Program-made: the position numbers and the translations under genes
DNA from: Nepenthes gracilis
Taxonomy: Eukaryota > Streptophyta > Magnoliopsida > Caryophyllales > Nepenthaceae
Assembly: GCA_033239525.1 (NCBI GenBank)
Contig: BSYO01000004.1
Coordinates: 15,538,037-15,602,036, forward strand
Length of the DNA: 64,000 nucleotides
Direction: 5' to 3'
In this document: positions 10,650 to 23,253 of the stretch, piece by piece
Layout of the letters: each line of letters starts with the position of its first letter
How positions within the stretch are numbered: position 1 is the first letter of the stretch
The notes under the pieces: model-generated
Database searches by the model: none
What the model saw: only the letters and a program-made list of their open reading frames with translations
Told to the model about the DNA's origin: nothing

Positions 10650-13600
10650 AACTTTTTTTTTTTTTAAGTAAGTATTTTGGATTAACGGGAGAAAAATTAC
10701 AAGAGATATGTCTTATCTCCAAGTATATTGACTTGGAAAAAAAACATAAAATGCTGGGGCATACCCCGAGCAACCGGTACATCCAATAATACCAAAAAAG
10801 CCTCTAAGAGGACACCGTTCAACAAAACACAAAACATGTAAATTGAACTTACATATTAAACTCAGCGTAAAAACGACACAAAAGAAAACACTAAATCCTC
10901 CTCAGTGCAAAGAACAGTGCACATACGCCGCAAAACGACACCAGCCTAGAGCATTTATGAGCCACCGGGCCCAGATTTTAACAAAGGCCGACTTTCAAGC
11001 CTGCATAGCTCAAAGCATGGACTCAGCACCACATCACGTGCATCCAAGCAACTGGGAGGCTCAAGAGAAGAAGCCGGCTTCGTGAGCATGCTGCACCAAC
11101 CCAACATCCAACAAAAAGCATCCGCCCATCTACCAAAGAACAACAGCCCAGCAGCAACAGATAGAAACCCCTACTCGCCCACCAAAGAAGAGGCATCAAA
11201 GACTCAAACCAACACCGCCAGATGGCAGGAGAGTCCGAATGCATCAGCTACCGGCAGGCAATACTGCATTAGCAAGGAAATATGCATCAGCAGGAGTAAA
11301 AGGCAACTGCTTAATCAGGATGCAGCCAACATTCAGCCGATGAGCATCATTACATAGTTGCACCACAGCAGACCCTCAGAACAAGACCAAGTCCCACCAT
11401 TATCTATAAAAGCCAGCCAGGTTTCACATAAGGCAATCAAGCAGCAATCAGCAGCCCATCGAATCAGTTTTCCTTCTGCAGCAAGGTACAAAGCCTCAGA
11501 TCTGCCCCAACCAATCCACTAGCAGTCTTCAACATTAACCAAAGGAGCTAACTAACAGTAACACCAAACCAACTCCTGGTAGCAGAACAACCATTACATT
11601 GGCAACAAAACGCAGGCAGCAACCCCATAATCACAAAATCAGCAGCCGGATTGCTACAGCAATACATCCAGCAGCACCTTCTGCGAGGCACAAGCCAAGC
11701 ATCGCATCAAACGGGTGCCACACAGCAGACACCTTCTGGAGGAAGCCAGCAAAGCTCAATGCCACATATCATCTACAATAATGGGCAAAAAGACCACTGA
11801 TGGACTAGAGACATCATCATCTCTAGTCCACAACCCGTACAACAGAAAATCCACACAGCAGGGCATTAGCCCATGAGTAGGTCATCACAGCATCAGCCGC
11901 AATACACTAAACAGGATCAGCATCAAACAGCGTAGCACCACACCATTACAGGTCAGCAAAATGCAATAGCTGCCCCAAGGAGTCGGCAAATGCAGGTCTT
12001 TATGCATGAGAAGTCCGGTTTTTAGCAGCTTTACGCCGCCTCCCGTGCTTGTACCGACGCTGTGTTTCTTCATTCGGGATCTTAAGAGCATTTCCGTAGC
12101 CCGGCCTAAAAATCAACTGATTACCAATCAGAGACCCGCCGATTTAAAGCCGAGTTCAAGCAAGGAAGACAGAATCCAAACACAACCTTCTCCTCCATTG
12201 GAGAGAAAGAGGAACTATGGGTTTGAGAGGAGTCTCATGTGAAAACTAGTTGGAACGCCAATAAAAGGAATCATTGGGAAACCCATTTTCCCCGCATCCG
12301 GGAAGGCAGAGCGGAATTTACTAAAATTTTCATCGATAAATCCTGCCAAAGACTTGTCCAGAAAACCTTAGCAAGATTTGTATGCTCCATAGGGGTGACT
12401 GGAATAGTTGACGAGAACCATCTCGAGTCCATGAGCCGAAAAGCCAAGTACAGCGGATCCGTCTCATCAGGAACCACAACATCTGGCCCCAGATATTGAG
12501 ACTGATTTACAATGGGATGATCTAGAACCACATCCACAAACCCTCCAGATGACACAAGGGAATGTTTATCATCCAAGTGCTCAAAAAGGCGAGGAGAGGC
12601 CCGGCCAGCAGAATTAGACTTCAACCCATGTTTCCAAGCAATCCACGAGATGGAATCCGGAGTAATTTCTGGATCAATTACGACTGACAAATTAGGAATC
12701 GAAACCACCTCACCGCTTTCATCGCCGACCAAAGAATAGCATAGGCACAAAGAGTCGCCGTAGGTAATCCGAGGCTATTTGCACTTCAAGATCCACACCA
12801 CAATCCCCGTGGACGGTCAAAAAGTGCCCTCAACAACAATCGACCTCATCGTAGAGATGAAGAGCCGCCAGAGCATCGACGGCTCAGCAAAGGAGCAGCC
12901 GTCCTCCAATCCAAATACGGCCGATTGGCTACCAAGTTCACAGCATTCCTGCTTCATCAAGTCTGAGACCGCAATAGACTTCTCAGCCAGAGCTGGCAGA
13001 GTCTTCTTGGAAGATAATTCCTCCACACCCCCAGAAAACTCAGATTTAAGGGCTGATTGCTCAGGGATGTCCGATTCCATTAACTCCATATCTTTAGACA
13101 TTGCCATGAGAGGACCATCACCCAATCTAGAGAAATCAGGTCTGCTGCCATAATCACTAGTTTCTCGAACTGACTACGCCAAAACCTCCACACCTTCAGA
13201 TAAGGTAGATTCATGGACTGGCTGCTTAGCACAATCCAATTCCACCGATACCGATTCCAAAGAGGCAAATGCCACCTTTTTGATTTTGGCAAGCATTTGA
13301 GCAGAATCGAGCCTCGATGATGAGACAAGCCTCCGATTGGTTAGAGGCCATCGGGCCTCGAGGGGGAAGACCGAACAACAGCCGCCTTACCTTTCGGCAT
13401 AGATTTCGGACCCTCACCTCCGTCAGAATGTAATGCTTTGATTGGAGGAAAATTCCATCGAGCCACCATTAGGCATCCAAAGGGTACATGACATCCACCT
13501 CAATGCACGATAGGGACATTCCAGATCCCATAGAAACTCTAATCCTATCAGAAGAGTGATATCCCGATCAACTTCCACACATATCCGCGGGCAAAGATTC

Positions 13601-14548
13601 ATAAAATCCAAAGCAGCGCTTCGTGGATCAAGACATAGTGGGCGTCCCACTACCGGGTAATCCAACTTAATCCCATTGGAGTCCAAAACTCAAATGGAAC
13701 GTTAAGAAGACTAATCCATACAGGAACAATCTTCCTGGGTATCCTTGTTTAGAACCATGCCAGAGACCACCGCTTGAGGAACAAAGATTTCTCCGAAAGG
13801 TCCAAGGACCGTGAGCCAAACAAGTAGATAAATGAGCCTCGTAGTCGAAATCAAGAAAAAGAAACCTTTTCCATTTGTGGCCACGTGATTAATTCCAAAG
13901 CGCGCCAGGATGCTGCTGCAATGGAGCGCATAGCCAAATAATGAAGAGGCCTTTCAGAGAAATACCCAATCAATGTGTAGCCCTAGAACTCCTGACACTG
14001 CTGGGTAACCTCCTCCAGAGGAGAAGAGAGGGGTTCGACGCCGTCGATGGGAGGGGAAGGGAAGTATTTTAGAGAATCAAAGGGATTAACCCTACGGCTC
14101 TGGACAGGGAGAGCCCTAGAAATGGGAATGGGAAGGTTTAAGGACGAACCCGATTTCTTTGAGGTGACGTCCGCCCAAGAAGAAGGAGCAGAACCGCCTT
14201 GCGCACGGTCGGTCGGAAGGCCATCTGATTTTAGGGAGGACAGGAAAGAAGCATCGGGAGCCAGGGAGAGGGAGACAGCCGACCGCCTCAGTTTTGGGAA
14301 ATCGTTCGCATCAACCGACCGCGACTTTTGGAGGACGGAGATCGAGAAGAAGGAGGATCAAGGGGGACGAGGCCAGAGGGCGGACCAGAGGAAACCCCCG
14401 GAAGCCCGGCCATGGCCGGCACCGGCGCCACCGAGGACGGAGGAGGCGCCTGGAACGAATTCGAATTTGAAATCGAGGGAGTTTCAAAATCGCTCTTGTC
14501 AGAGCGACGTTGTCAGAGCATGTTTCTCTCTTGAAAAGTGAGTTCCAT
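10650..14548 (-). mobile_element. LINE-derived ORF1-only element M2 (CTTACC-tail family)
   Basis: An approximate 13-bp target duplication flanks the insert: GCAAGCTAGGGAA at 10637-10649 and GCAAGTTAGGGAA at 14549-14561. The left end is poly(T) then AAGTAAGTATTTTGG, the tail in reverse, with the hairpin near 10700-10750 and GGGCATACCCCGAG near 10757. The right end is the LINE-like 5' region with TTCGAATTTGAAATC. In between, an ORF1 region (about 12010-14412) is followed by an A/C-rich stretch without coding signal (10780-12000). No RT or endonuclease is present. At 3.9 kb it is one of two large family members here. Confidence 0.8.
12010..14412 (-). pseudogene. LINE ORF1 with DUF4283-type domain (decayed)
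   Basis: Read leftward from a possible ATG near 14412 (CCGGCCATGGCCGG). Fragments in several frames match the ORF1 at 53726-56676: YFSERPLHYLAM (about 13965-13930), a stretch rich in aromatic residues, then GRPLCLDPRSAALDFMNLCP and RICVEVDRD (about 13640-13560). These are the DUF4283 region of plant L1-like ORF1 proteins, which are RNA-binding. An acidic linker (12800-13125) and a basic C-terminus (RSRMKKHS, near 12060) follow. Many stops and frame changes show it is not functional. Confidence 0.7.
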
Positions 14549-14561
14549 GCAAGTTAGGGAA

Positions 14562-15848
14562 TACTGCCCAATGAACATAAGTCTATGGTCCTCGTTTCAT
14601 TATTCTTTTTCCATTTCCATTTGAAGGAAAGTCCACTATATCCAATTTACCATATCTCCCGCCATTTGGGAGGTTCCATCATTCACAGATCACATTGTGG
14701 ACTTTCCTCCAATTACTTGAGCGGTTCTCATCTTTCTTTGGAGCTTAAGAATTTTCACGATTCAATTATATGCATGATTATCACAATTCATGAGAGGAAT
14801 TGGAATTCCTTACCACCAATGAGCCAATATCACATTGGGGTCTTCTGGAGCCCGTTTCATTGCAAACGATGCAGAAATTTGTATTCTCAGGCTTACATTC
14901 AAATATAATCAGTTAGATACACTTCTTATAACAATTAAATAGGGTAAAACATGCAAAGTTTCAATTATACCTCGGGTGAATAGTAACAGTGGTGCTTTAG
15001 AGCGTTCAGACGCCGCGAACAGGTCGGTGCTTGTGAAATCGGATGCCCAGTCGATATGTATACATATTTGAGATGTGGTGATTCACATTTTGTGGTCACA
15101 ATAACATAATTTGAAGGGAAAAATAGTGAACCCAAATTTGGGCATGAGTTAGGATATGGCGATACCAAATTGAACAATTCAGACAACATATTGAACAATT
15201 AATTGCAAATTCATGGACCATAAATCATGGGCCATACATTTTTCACATTTTGGGTCGATATCGGAACGATAATACCCAATGGAGAACGAATAAAAATCAA
15301 AAGAGAGCAAATAGTGAGTATCAGAACACTTGCCTCGACGCGTGCTATCACTTTTATAATTGTCTCTCGGACGGATTCGGACTCTACTCCTCAATCTCCT
15401 CCTTTCTCTCTCTAAAATTGGCACTCTCCCTCTCTCTTCCTCTCCAAAGCGTTTTGGAAAATGAGGGAAAATGAAGAAATGCAAAGCAGGCCGCATTTTT
15501 ATACTCGTCGGGGCGCACGAGCGCCTGGAGAGCTAGCGGCGAGCTCGGCCTCGCTTCCGGCCTGCGCTCGAGCACACACAGGCACTCAGCGGGTGGGAGA
15601 GCTACTGGTTTTTTGGCGCCGAGCTGAGCTCGAGGGCACAAGAGGCGCGGCCTGCTGCTTGCGCCACTGCATTTTGCGCTCGAGCGCAGCAGGCGTAATC
15701 TGCTGGCAGTGCTTCAACGACAAAATTCTGAGATTATTCACTAATTTTCCTTCCAATGCGCATACTTAATCGTCCAATAAGTCTAGTATTATTTATTATT
15801 GTGTTGATTGCCGCATGTCAATTAAGTTTTTAAACTCGGAACCTCACA
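14562..15848 (-). repeat. Minus-strand LTR-A, promoter-side part
   Basis: In reverse, the LTR begins at 15848 with TGTGAGGTTCCGAG, like TGTGAGGACCCG of gypsy-1. The GC-rich promoter follows, with GCTCGAGC at 15678 and 15566 and a TATA box in reverse near 15495-15502. The R region near 15320-15360 matches gypsy-1 at 7430-7480 (GCACGCGTC, GGCAAGTG). From about 15230 to 14562 similarity is weaker; it lines up with 29800-29880. No coding region is seen. Confidence 0.72.
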
Positions 15849-16143
15849 CCTATCCTTACTCATCTTTGTCTTAGATCAGATTATCTTAAACCTAAACCAA
15901 ATGTCCATACCGATCAATCTAGATCTAAGATTACCGTAAATCAATTTAATCATTCAGCTTAATCACTAAGTCTTAGCTCAAATCAATCCTAACTTATGCA
16001 AGCTAGAACACCTAGGATTTCCTAACCTAACTTAATCAATCTATATTTACCCCTACCAATTCAATTAGTCATAATCATTTCCTAAGCTTCCGCATACGAT
16101 TCAGATTATTCGTAAGGTATCTAGTTTTTATCTAATACCAATT
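15849..16143 (-). other. Short coding-free core between two minus LTRs
   Basis: About 295 bp. Read in reverse, it starts after the LTR end with TTGGTATTAGATA, a decayed PBS, and then resembles the untranslated leader of gypsy-1 after its PBS (for example GCGGAAGCTTAGG versus GCGGAAGCATAGG). No gag or pol remains. It is either an internal deletion derivative or the product of recombination between two elements. Confidence 0.6.
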
Positions 16144-18436
16144 GTGACAGAACGATTTTTTTAATCCTCAAATGTTTCCGTCAATAAAGAAATAGAAACT
16201 AGAACCAAAACTCAAAACATTTAAATTCTGTAGAAATTTCAGCAGAGTTTTCTCTATAACTAGATGCAAACCAAAAATACAACCTGTATAAAAACAAACC
16301 AATACAAGCACACAACTAACAAAATATCATAATCTACATCCTACAACACATATATATTGGACCACAAATGCCATCCATGGCTTTAATTCAATAACCCTAT
16401 CTACTATACCAAATTTTAGACGAGGTATGTCGTCAAGGACCTGTACATATTCAAAAAACAGAATAGCGGAAGCAAGTAAATCTATAATATAAACCTGTGG
16501 AAGCATCAACATATTTCCAACATAATACAAGACATATTATAACTATTAATACAAAGTTTCATTCTCTACATTTAGTGACTATATTAACACCATCAAATTC
16601 CCAAGTCTTTAAGGGCTCCAAGACTCTATCCAATTCCTTGCTAAGCTCTAGGTATGTTTGATCATCTGATGTCATCGCTATATCCTTATTTGGAAGAAGG
16701 AAAAACAAAACAATGAGCCAAAATATAGTAAGGTACCAAAACATGTAGAATGTAATGCTTTCATGTAGAACATAAGTGCAGATGAATGGTAACATGTACA
16801 TAATTTATGAGAAAAGCATAATTCCATATAAATAGGTCTTAATAATCATAATTCATGCTTTCATGCAAAATATAAATACTCTAGGATAGAAAACCATGAT
16901 AATATCATAAGAATAGGAGCACTCATGGAAATAGAGATAAAGCATAATGTTATTTAAACATGCGTCGGAGTTCATAAAATAGTTTCAAATCTTACTTGTT
17001 CTTCAAAATTCTAGTTCGATATCCTAGGTACCCACCTAGTACACCCTACTACCGGAGGAGCAAATAATCGAGGATAAATTGTGCTCAATCCACACAATCA
17101 AAGGCTGATGGTTCGATAGTATATATCTCAATTCGATGGTTTGATAGTTCGATAGTCATCCTATATTACCACCATTACATTCTAAGGCATGTCGAGAACC
17201 TTATTCTGACTATACGATAGTCCTAGGTCCAATTTTCTTACTGATTACTTTAATTTAAACCCTTTACTCAAAATTCTATAGTCAAATTCATCATATTTTA
17301 TGGCCAAGTGCAAACTCATACAGTCAATTCTTTAGACGATTTCAGAAGACTTCCATAATTTGATAACACCGTTCTATGTGGAGTTTTCAAATACAAATCA
17401 TTTAATAAGCTTTACAAGGTAACAAATAACATTTAAATCATCAAAGTTATGAATTTTCAACACAAATTTCCCAATTTTTGTGCTATGTTTTTAGGAAAAA
17501 TTTTCAAAAATAAACGGACACAAAACGTGGGTCAAATTACAAAATCGATGTTATATCTCATAATACATATATATAACATGAACTAAACCCGAATTTACAC
17601 CTCAATTTCGAACTAGGGTTTACGATACGTTGTTCGAACATGAAACAAAAGCAAAACGTGAGCCAAATTATGAAGTTAGAGTCATGAGTCAATATAAACA
17701 TAGATAAACATGAAGATGAAACCAAACGTCCTAAACCTTTTGAGTTAGGGTTTTGGTGAAACTGTCCGGACACGAAACGGAGATGAAATGTGAACCAAAA
17801 CATGAAATTGATGCCACAACGCTTGATAATCATGTACAAACATCATGTTTCGCAGTATATTTATCAAAAGCTTCCAATAATCATGATAAATCTTGTGGGG
17901 CAAGGGTTTTAGAGTGTAAAAACAAAACTAGAGAAATCAAAATGTTGTAAAAACGAAGAACGAAGTTCGAGATATACTTGCCTTAGCCCGACCTACTGAA
18001 CGAAGTTTGGAGTGGAATGGCCCAAAATTTCCTCCTTTCCCCCCTTTCTCCTCTCCCTCCTTCGCTGCTTGCCGTTCGTGGCTCCAAAATATACCCCTCA
18101 CCTCCTCCTTTTTATAAATGAAAAGAGGGTCAGTGGCTGAAAATCGCGCCTGCGCTCGAGCATGCAGTAGGTGCGCGGCGAGCACAAGGTTACTGCCAGA
18201 CCTCACTCTAGCATGGCAAGTGCTCGGTGAGTAGACCCTTACTGGATTTTGGCGCTTGCTACTGTGCTCCAGCGCCGGTAGGCACCTAGCTGCTGTGTGG
18301 AAAATCAATATACAGTAGCCAATTTTTTACACTTTTTTCTTCTAAAACTCATTCTTCCATGTAAGTTTGGCATCATCTTGATTATTATTATTTTGATTAC
18401 TCCACATTTATCATTTTTTAGGATCGGGATCTTACA
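16144..18436 (-). repeat. Minus-strand LTR-B, about 2.3 kb, apparently full length
   Basis: The reverse-strand start at 18436 reads TGTAAGATCCCGATCC and the end at 16144 reads TTCTGTCACA, equivalent to the gypsy-1 LTR termini. The promoter region at 18110-18300 holds GCTCGAGC (18154) and TTTATAAA. The block at 17040-17110 (CAAATAATCGAGGATAA, CACACAATC) is the reverse of the conserved gypsy-1 LTR segment at 190-270. CCATCCATGGC at 16371-16381 matches the GCCATGGATGGC region of gypsy-1. No ORF is convincing. Confidence 0.75.
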
Positions 18437-18632
18437 AAGAGAGTGAGCTAAATACTCAGCAATAACATAATAGTTAAAGACATACATATTTATCTTTAAA
18501 ATAATTCATAAGGAGAAATAGGGATCATGATATATATAAAAATACATGCATACTTTCAGAATATTTTCATAATACAATTGACTTTTCTTTTTTATTTTAC
18601 TTAATTCTTATTACTTGTTGACGCATTCTTAC
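18437..18632 (-). repeat. Older minus LTR remnant, left piece
   Basis: GTGAGCTAAATACTCAGCAA resembles GTGAGCAAATATTTAGTAAG at 29282, inside another minus LTR. The sequence resumes at 26923 once gypsy-2 is removed. Confidence 0.6.
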
Positions 18633-19188
18633 TGTAACGGCCCAATTTTAAAACGTAGAAAGTTTCAGTTATCGAGTTAATAGAATCTGGTCAACGTAAA
18701 ATATAGACCGGAAGGCGTGATCCAGTCAACGAAAAATGTTGACCAGAAGGCGTGATCTGGTCAACATAAAAGGTTGACCGGCAAACGTGAATGGAAAGAA
18801 GGACGGAGTAGCTTTGTGCATTGGAGGTCGAAGTAGATTATGGGAAAGCCGAAGTTGATGAATCCATTCAATAGGTGTTGACCAGAAGTCGTGTAGAAGT
18901 AATTGAATGTGTTTATATGACGAAGTTAAATCCTATTAAGTGAATCACGAATTAATTAAGAAATCTAAATTTTGTTAAGTTCAATTAACTAGGAATTAAG
19001 GAACTTTTAGGAAATGTAAAAGCCATAAATAAGAAACATTCCCCTTGGATTTGCCAATCATTAATGATGAAACACTCCCCTTGGATTTGTCAAATGATGA
19101 AACATTCCCCTTGGATCTGCCAATTATTAATGATGAAACATTCCTCCTGTAGCGCCAATCATTAATGATAGTCATCAGACTTAAGACC

Positions 19189-19196
19189 TATAAATA
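19189..19196 (+). promoter_or_regulatory. TATA box of gypsy-2 5' LTR
   Basis: TATAAATA follows the promoter repeats and precedes the purine-rich AGAATTAGAGGAG. The same box lies at 25299-25306 in the 3' LTR. Confidence 0.65.
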
Positions 19197-19559
19197 AGAA
19201 TTAGAGGAGTAAGAAAAAGGCATGCAATAGAAATTCTAGTAAAGAGAGGCCAATAGATCAAGGAAAAGTAAAAGAAATCTAGGCAAGAGTAAAGATCAAG
19301 GCAAAGTAGAAGAAACCCAGGCAAGATATTTACCCTTGTTTTTAAAATTCATGATTATGCATGTTTGTTACGTAAGTAAAATGATATTCTTATGAAATTA
19401 TGTATGTATGATGTTTATTCTGTTCTTGTGATTTATCTCTCTTAATCGTATGTTTAAAAGAAATTCTGTTATTCATGATGTTCGGTTTTGTTCTACTTGG
19501 AAATATGATTATTTGTCAATTGATATGAACTTCAGTAATTGCATGTTTAAAGAAAAGAC

Positions 19560-19830
19560 CTCTGACCCTTAAGAAAAAAGAGCTCCGCCCTTTTGAAGAA
19601 AAGTATTCCGTCCTTTTAAAAAAAGAGCTCCAGCCTTTTTAAGAACTCCGGATTTTTAGAGCTCCGGATTTTAAAGAACTCCGGCTTTTAGAACTACGGA
19701 CTTTAAATAGAAATGAACTCCGGTTTTTAGAACTCCGGATTTAAAGGAACTCCGGCTATTTGAGCTTCGATTTTTAATGGAATTAGAACTCCGGTTTCTG
19801 AATTATGGCTTTCTGTTTGAAAAAGAACTC
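19560..19830 (+). repeat. Degenerate AACTCCGG array in gypsy-2 5' LTR
   Basis: AACTCCGG, AGCTCCGG and variants (ATTCCGTCC, AACTACGG) recur about every 20 bases in A/T-rich spacers. The same block lies at 25673-25945 in the 3' LTR, with a few CTCCGG to CTTCGG changes. Its core is the same as in the retroposon arrays. Confidence 0.85.
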
Positions 19831-20820
19831 CGGCTCATTTATATGAACATGGAACAATGCATGTAATCCGGACAGCAAGTGGAACTCTACGACTTTCGAC
19901 TTCCAAACTATGATGTATGGCCATTAAAAGATATGAACTATGAACCGAGTCTCCATTAAACTTGCTGTTAAAGATGGATGAAGGATATTGGAGTGACACT
20001 CGAGGATTGCCTCCTGGGCCACGGGAGGGAACTTTCTGGTGGCATAAGACTTTTGGACTATGGCCCCGTATGCCGGGTTAAAGGCATTACCTCCCGCCCC
20101 GGGGAGCATAATGAGGGGATACGACCTTAGGTTGTGGAGTTACACACAATCCGTCCTCAATGTTGTCCGCTCCCGTCCGATCCCTAAAGATGATAAGAAT
20201 TTTCAATAATTTTTATGAGTTTTCAGAAGACAAGATAATAAGAGAAAGACTAAGGAAATTGTGAAGAAAAGACATGATGATTTTCATGTACTAAGTTAAG
20301 TTATGAATCTCTATTTTGATTCGCTTATATATTTATGTTTATGTTTTCTGTTTTCTGCACGTAAGTATTTTGCTTGGCTTTGTAGCTCATCCTTGTCACT
20401 TTTCAGATGATGAAAGGCTTATGGAAGATGAAGTTGAGTAGGACCTTATGAAGTAGCTAGACGGCATAGATGGCCGGAGCTGATCAATGAAGAATTTAAT
20501 TTTATTTTCCTTTTGATGTTTTGTGAAGATTTGTAATATGATTCCGTTGTTTATGACTCTATGGATGTTAGTATGTTTTCATGATTATTTTGGTTAATAA
20601 AAGGTTTAGTAAGCATCTCAGACTTTCATGTCCGGCTAACCTTAATGTTGGTCGGCCTGGTGTGAAATTTAAAATCGAAAGGCCAGCTCATGCAGTTCGG
20701 CCTCAGTAAATTCCTGTGTAAGAAAGAAAAGTAAAATTTTTATGTCCATTAATTTTTATTGATTTTTTTTAAGACTTGACGGCGACTTTATGTGTGGATT
20801 TAAGTGCGGGCCGTCACAGT

Positions 20821-20831
20821 TGGTATCAGAG
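20821..20831 (+). promoter_or_regulatory. Primer-binding site of gypsy-2
   Basis: TGGTATCAGAG lies two bases after the LTR end, matching initiator Met-tRNA. Confidence 0.93.
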
Positions 20832-21002
20832 AGAAAACTGATATACTTTAGATCAATTTAAATCAACATGGAAACTTAGGACAGGATTAGTTTCAGAAAA
20901 AGGGGTGTTGGTTTTACTTATGCTCTAGACGGAGTAAATTGTGATAGCCACCCTTGGCTAGCTGACTGATGAAAATGTTCTTTCAAAAAATTAATTGAAG
21001 TC

Positions 21003-22040
21003 ATGTCTAACAGAGGCAGGCGAACCGGATGGACTAACAATACTCCGGATAGGAAGGCAAGATACTTGAACCTGCTAGACAGAATGGCTGAAGTCATAGA
21101 AGCCTTGGCTCCACCGACTCCACCAACTCCGGTGACCAACCCAATTCCGGTTCACCAGGAGAGGTCGGTCTATGATTGCTTTACCAACGAGTGAGTTTCT
21201 GAATTCTCAGGGGAACCCGACCCGTTGAAGGCTGACACTTGGATCCAACGATTAAAGAAAGTGTTCGCGGTGATTAAATGCCCTACTGGAGATATGGTTC
21301 TATTTGCCACCCATAAGCTAGCGGGTGAGGCCCACCACTGGTGGGAAATGCAGAAGAGAGTTTTCGATGTGCCAGACCGGGATATTACTTGGAAAATGTT
21401 TGAAGCAGCATTCTTCGAGAAATATTTCCCTGCTAATCTTCGTGGGTAGAAAGAGGATGAATTCCTTCGCCTAAGGTAGGGTACTCTCTCTGTAGCTGAG
21501 TACGATACAAAGTTTGCAGAACTATCTCGTTATGCTCCTTATATGGTGGAGGATCAGGAACGGAAGGCTAGGAGGTTATTTCAAGGTTTAAGAGACGATA
21601 TTAGGAGTCACCTTTCAACTGTAAAGTTGGCCACGTATGGAGACGTGTTAGAAAGGGCTATCATCTATGAGAAGGAGTTGGAGAGAGGAGCATTTCTCAG
21701 GCAAAGGACTTTTAATCAGACTTCAAGGGCTAATGCTAGTGGAGGCCCTTCCAAGAAAGCAAGACCATTGAAATCCAGTGGGGAGCAGAGCTAATCTATA
21801 CAGATTTCCCGGACTCCGGCTAGTAAAGCATGTGATCATTGCTAAAAATCACATGAAGGGAAGCCGTGCTATAAGAAACTAGGGGTCTATTATAACTGTG
21901 GACAGGATGGACATATGATCAAGAATTGCCCACTCACCAAACAAGCCCCAGGATTTAAGTCTCCTATCCTAGCTAAGGTGTCTGCTGTTTCTGCAAGGGA
22001 GGCCGAAACCTCAACAGAAGTTATAGAAGGTACACTTTCT
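21003..22040 (+). pseudogene. gag: gag of gypsy-2, single frame with five stops
   Basis: From ATG 21003 (MSNRGRRTGWTNN) the frame holds to the start of the protease region, broken by stops at 21192 (TGA), 21447 and 21477 (TAG), 21792 and 21843 (TAA). The capsid domain shows WWEMQKRVFDVPDRDITW, FFEKYFPANLRG and AEYDTKFAELSRYAPYM. Two knuckle-like motifs follow: CDHC then GKPCYKK, and YNCGQDGHMIKNC, where the first cysteine of the CCHC is Tyr (TAT), a G to A change. At least three of the stops fit C to T changes at CAG or CGA. The protein would bind genomic RNA; this copy is dead. Confidence 0.9.
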
Positions 22041-23253
22041 ATCTATGTCACCATGGGGAGCACCGGTTCTCTTTGTAAGAAAGAAGGACGAAACCATGAG
22101 ATTATGCGTGGATTACCGTGAACTAAATAAAATCCCCACCAAGAATAAATATCCTCTGCCAAGGATTGATGACCTCCTTGACCAATTACAAGGAGCTTGC
22201 ATATTTTCAAAAATCGACCTTAGATTCGGATATCATCAGCTTCGGATTAGAAAGGAGGATATAGCAAAAATGGCGTTTCGGACTAGATATGGGCACTATG
22301 AATTTGTAGTGATGCCTTTTGGGTTGACTAATGCTCCGGCCGTCTTTATGGACTTAATGAACTGGATTTTTCAACCATACCTGGACCAGTTTGTGATCGT
22401 CTTTATTGACGACATCCTTGTGTATTCGAAAAGCTATGAGGAACATGAGGAGAATTTACGGACTGTACTCCGGATCCTTAGGGAGCACCAATTGTTCGCC
22501 AAATTGAAAAAGTGCGAATTTTGGTTAGAGGAAGTGGGATTCCTTGGACACGTCATCTCCAAAGAAGGGATTTCCATCGATCCTAAGAAAGTGGAAGCAG
22601 TGGTAAAGTGGAACCGGCCAACCTCTGTGACCGAAGTACGGAGCTTCTTAGGCTTGGCTGGATATTATAGACGGTTTCTGGAAAACTTCTCCCAAATCGC
22701 TTTGCCACTCACGCAGTTAACAAAGAAGGATGCTAAGTTCGAGTGGACCAATGATTGTGAAAGGAGTTTTCTGGCACTTAAAGACCGGTTAACTTCTGCT
22801 CCAGTCCTGACCATTCCAGATGGATCAGGAGGACTGATCGTTTATTGCGATGCCTCAAAGATTGGGTTGGGCTGTGTTTTAATGCAACATGGAAAGGTAA
22901 TTGCCTATGGGTCGCGACAGTTGAAGGATCATGAAAGGAATTACCCCACTCACGATCTGGAATTGGCCGCTGTGGTGTTTGCATTGAAAATCTGGAGGCA
23001 TTACTTGTATGGTGAGAGATTCTTGCTCTACTCTGATCATAAGAGTCTGAAGTATTTATTCTCCCAGAAGGAGCTAAACATGAGGCAGAGAAGGTGGATT
23101 GAATTTCTGATGGACTATGACTGTGAAATCCGGTACGAACCAGGAAAGGCCAATATAGTCGCTGATGCACTAAGTTGGAAACCTGGTATTTTGGCTAGAA
23201 TGCAAGTCAAGCAAATGGTGATGCTGGACTATTTCATGTACTATGATGTCTAG
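22041..23253 (+). pseudogene. pol: RT and RNase H of gypsy-2, long open frame, N-terminus deleted
   Basis: A 402-codon open frame from 22045 to a TAG at 23251, the longest intact RT/RNase H in the window. It shows [60 protein letters not shown] and the catalytic FIDDILVYS, then RNase H from [14 protein letters not shown] to LSWKPG. Upstream the sequence jumps from the start of the protease (EGTLSIY) into SPWGAPV, so the protease and the RT N-terminal segment, about 670 bp relative to gypsy-1, are missing. The ATG at 22045 is therefore a chance start. Confidence 0.9.

Larger units (their letters stand above)
18633..20818 (+). repeat. 5' LTR of gypsy-2
   Basis: 2186 bp, TGTAACGGCC to GTCACA. 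The promoter side holds four copies of a GAAACATTCCCCTTGGAT unit (19033-19150) and a TATA box (TATAAATA, 19189-19196). Downstream, 19560-19830 carries a CTCCGG-rich array. A stem-loop at 20130-20152 resembles that of gypsy-1 LTRs. Confidence 0.94.

Noticed and set aside
14047..14541. 164-codon plus ORF with a charged composition
   Set aside because: It is antisense to the LINE ORF1 N-terminus and leader of element M2.
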